In this document: positions 62,072-64,000 of the stretch, piece after piece
Layout of the letters: each line of letters begins with the position of its first letter
Numbering within the stretch: position 1 is the first letter of the stretch
Origin: Clostridia bacterium
GTDB lineage: Bacteria > Bacillota > Clostridia > Oscillospirales > CAG-272
Length of the DNA stretch: 64,000 nt
Reading direction: 5' to 3'
Assembly: GCA_017464805.1 (NCBI GenBank)
Contig: JAFTYE010000008.1
Span: 90,554 to 154,553 of the forward strand
Position numbers and translations under genes: made by a program
Notes under the pieces: generated by a model
Told to the model about the DNA's origin: nothing
What the model saw: only the letters and a program-made list of their open reading frames with translations
Database searches by the model: none

Positions 62072-64000
62072 TTACCAAACAGTCGGCACACCGTCAACGT
62101 AATGCCAATAGTTGCCCTCTTCGGTCGGTTTCGTTTCAGAATAATAATACCGCGTTGCGTTGTCAAGATCACCCTTACCTTCATCGCCAAGGGTACTATT
62201 CCAATCAGCCATACTGCCACCATAATAGACACTCAAAAGATTCCAGCACTCAACGAATGCATCAGGGGAGATATTCGTCACACTATTGGGAATCTCAATG
62301 CTTGCAAGGCTCTCGCAACCGAGGAACGCATAGTAGTCGATGCTCGTCACGCTGTCGGGAATCTTGATGCTTGTCAGGCTCGTGCAGCCAGAGAACGTAG
62401 AAGCACCGATGCTCGTCACGTTGCCGGGAATGATGACACTTATCAGACTTGTGCAATCGGAGAACGCACTATCACCGAGGCTTGTCAGTTGACTATCCTC
62501 ACCAAAGGTCACGCTCGTCAAGCTTGTACAACCAGTGAACGCATAAGTGCCAATGCTCGCCACACCGTCAGGGATCTCGATGTTCGTCAGGCTCGTGCAA
62601 TGTTCGAAAGCATTGTTGCCGATGCTCGTCACACTATCGGGGATATTGATGTTTGTGAGACCGGTACAATCAGCAAATGCGAGAGAACCAATGCTCGTCA
62701 CACTACCGTCAAGGAGGGGAATGACAGAATTTTTGCATCCGAAAATCAAGGTTTTTGTGTCAGTTTCGATGATGCAATTTCCCGTGCTGTGATATACTGT
62801 ATTGTCAGTGTCGACCACAACACTCTCAACACCTCTACAACCGGAAAAAACCCCTGTTCCTATGCTTGTCACACTCTTCGGAATTTTAATGCTCGTCAAG
62901 CTCGTGCAGTTGTAGAACGCATTATCGCCGATGCTCGCCACGTCATCACCTATCGTTATGTTTGCAAGGCTCGTGCACTGCTGGAACGCATACGAGCCGA
63001 TGCTCGTTACGCTATCGGGGATGTCAATGCTCGTCAAGCCCGTACAACCACCGAATGCAGAAACGCCAATACTCGTCACACTGCCATCAGTCGGTATGCT
63101 GGAATTTTTACATCCAAGAATCAGCGTTTTGGTTTCTGTTTCAATTAGACAATTTTCGCTGCTTTTATAAACTACATTTTCGAATGCAACGACAATGCTT
63201 TCAAGACTGTCAGAAACAGAAAAAGCATTCTTTCCGATGCTTTTTACACTGGCAGGGATCTCGATGCTTGTCAAGCTCGTACCGGCAAACGCCCCTTCAC
63301 CAATATTCACCAATTGACTGTTATTCCCAAAAGAAACACTCTTCAAAGCAGAAGAATCTTGAAATGCAAAGGTGGCAATATCTTTCACACTATCGGGGAT
63401 AGCAACGCTGGTCAGTTTAGACAAACAAAACGCTCTAAAGCTGATACCGCTAACAGGCAAACCCTCATAGGTCGCGGGGATGATGATATCGGTATCGGTG
63501 CAGGTGCCGATGTCGGTGACGGAGTAGGACTGTTCGTCGGCGTTGAGGGTAAATTTCAAGCCTTGGCTATACACAACTTCATCCTCATCCCCATACACAG
63601 CCGTATAGGTTTCTCTTTTGCCATCAACGAACACCGTAAGGGTGGTTTCAGTACCGACACCGGTGCCTGCACTGTTCTTCCAATGAGAGAACGCCTTTCC
63701 GCCGAGGGTAGAATCGGCGGTGAGGGTGACCTCATCGTCCTGCATGCACAGGCCGTAGGGAAAGCCATCGGCATGCGTGCCGTTCACGACCTGGATATCA
63801 TACCATTCGCCATTGGCGGGACGGTCGGCTTTATAGTCGAAATGCTTCTGTGCGGATGCGCCGTAGTCCAGCATATCGGTCAGCATGGTGAGCAGGGTCG
63901 GCTCCGCATCGGGGTCGTTCTGCACGGTATAGGCATAGCGCAGGATGCTATACTTGCTGACATTACTATAATGGGTAGTTTCTCCTACCGTGACGGCGGC
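62072..64000 (-). CDS. Leucine-rich-repeat (BspA-type) surface protein, 3' part only
   Basis: The frame is open from the window edge (64000) to the stop at 62072, giving 642 visible residues; the start and any signal peptide lie outside. The upstream end holds a ...YSILRYAYTVQNDPDAEP region and LTMLTDMLDYGASAQKHF, which resembles part of the giant protein's middle section. Then come VTLTADSTLGGKAFSHWKN, a Listeria-Bacteroides-type module, and about 18 LRR_5 repeats of about 23 residues (for example LTSIDIPDSVTSIGSYAFQQ). It ends ...VDGVPTVW. It is probably a surface or secreted adhesion-type protein like 45763-47613. Confidence 0.88.
   Translation of the reverse strand, partial: AAVTVGETTHYSNVSKYSILRYAYTVQNDPDAEPTLLTMLTDMLDYGASAQKHFDYKADRPANGEWYDIQVVNGTHADGFPYGLCMQDDEVTLTADSTLGGKAFSHWKNSAGTGVGTETTLTVFVDGKRETYTAVYGDEDEVVYSQGLKFTLNADEQSYSVTDIGTCTDTDIIIPATYEGLPVSGISFRAFCLSKLTSVAIPDSVKDIATFAFQDSSALKSVSFGNNSQLVNIGEGAFAGTSLTSIEIPASVKSIGKNAFSVSDSLESIVVAFENVVYKSSENCLIETETKTLILGCKNSSIPTDGSVTSIGVSAFGGCTGLTSIDIPDSVTSIGSYAFQQCTSLANITIGDDVASIGDNAFYNCTSLTSIKIPKSVTSIGTGVFSGCRGVESVVVDTDNTVYHSTGNCIIETDTKTLIFGCKNSVIPLLDGSVTSIGSLAFADCTGLTNINIPDSVTSIGNNAFEHCTSLTNIEIPDGVASIGTYAFTGCTSLTSVTFGEDSQLTSLGDSAFSDCTSLISVIIPGNVTSIGASTFSGCTSLTSIKIPDSVTSIDYYAFLGCESLASIEIPNSVTNISPDAFVECWNLLSVYYGGSMADWNSTLGDEGKGDLDNATRYYYSETKPTEEGNYWHYVDGVPTVW

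Overview
The window looks like chromosome from an anaerobic, low-to-moderate GC Gram-positive bacterium of the class Clostridia, probably a gut member of Oscillospirales, Christensenellales or a related order. The evidence is consensus TTGACA/TATAAT promoters with 16-18 bp spacers, strong AGGAGG ribosome sites, a T-box leader, a class II GalT, a DUF5685/J-domain pair, BspA-type leucine-rich surface proteins and heterodimeric ABC exporters. The lineage is inferred from gene content only. I saw no tRNA, rRNA, CRISPR array, insertion sequence or prophage.

Layout. At 0.0-7.3 kb there is a truncated membrane-protein gene, then recG, rarA, a YegS/DagK-type lipid kinase and a ComEC-like protein. At 7.3-11.1 kb is an amino-sugar locus: a TIM-barrel isomerase, nagA and an AraC regulator, converging on nagB. 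At 11.2-15.5 kb a minus-strand operon carries three Gfo/Idh/MocA-type proteins and an enolase-superfamily dehydratase, probably for sugar or sugar-acid catabolism. At 15.8-19.0 kb is a three-gene ABC importer behind a T-box leader; its binding lipoprotein is circularly permuted. At 19.2-21.1 kb are a CPBP protease and cysE. At 21.1-30.7 kb is one 3168-residue secreted protein with a beta-helix, an acetylesterase domain and two pairs of duplicated modules.

At 30.7-36.3 kb are pyridoxal kinase, MgtC-like, HD and SAM-dependent proteins, and a tyrosine phosphatase/Wzz/CpsD trio. At 36.4-45.5 kb are dus, pnp, rpsO, an SGNH hydrolase, pgsA, rimO, a membrane protein/J-protein/DUF5685 cluster and a small membrane protein. 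At 45.7-51.1 kb are a leucine-rich lipoprotein with an 18-bp tandem repeat, a DUF3267 metalloprotease-like protein, galT and an FAD oxidoreductase. At 51.2-51.8 kb are an unassigned structured RNA and a small membrane protein. At 51.8-57.4 kb are a heterodimeric ABC exporter and an ABC-F protein with one coherently destroyed ATP site. At 57.5-64.0 kb are a DegT aminotransferase, another Gfo/Idh protein, a signal-less GH20 hexosaminidase and the 3' part of another leucine-rich surface protein.

How the parts fit. GH20, NagA and NagB together suggest intracellular use of N-acetylglucosamine-containing glycans, and the giant esterase/beta-helix protein may act on such glycans outside the cell. 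The importer, T-box and permuted binding protein form an amino-acid uptake unit, possibly for phenylalanine. The strongest unusual signals are the circularly permuted binding protein (17633-18667), its T-box, the asymmetric ABC-F protein (55731-57344) and the structured RNA near 51.3 kb.
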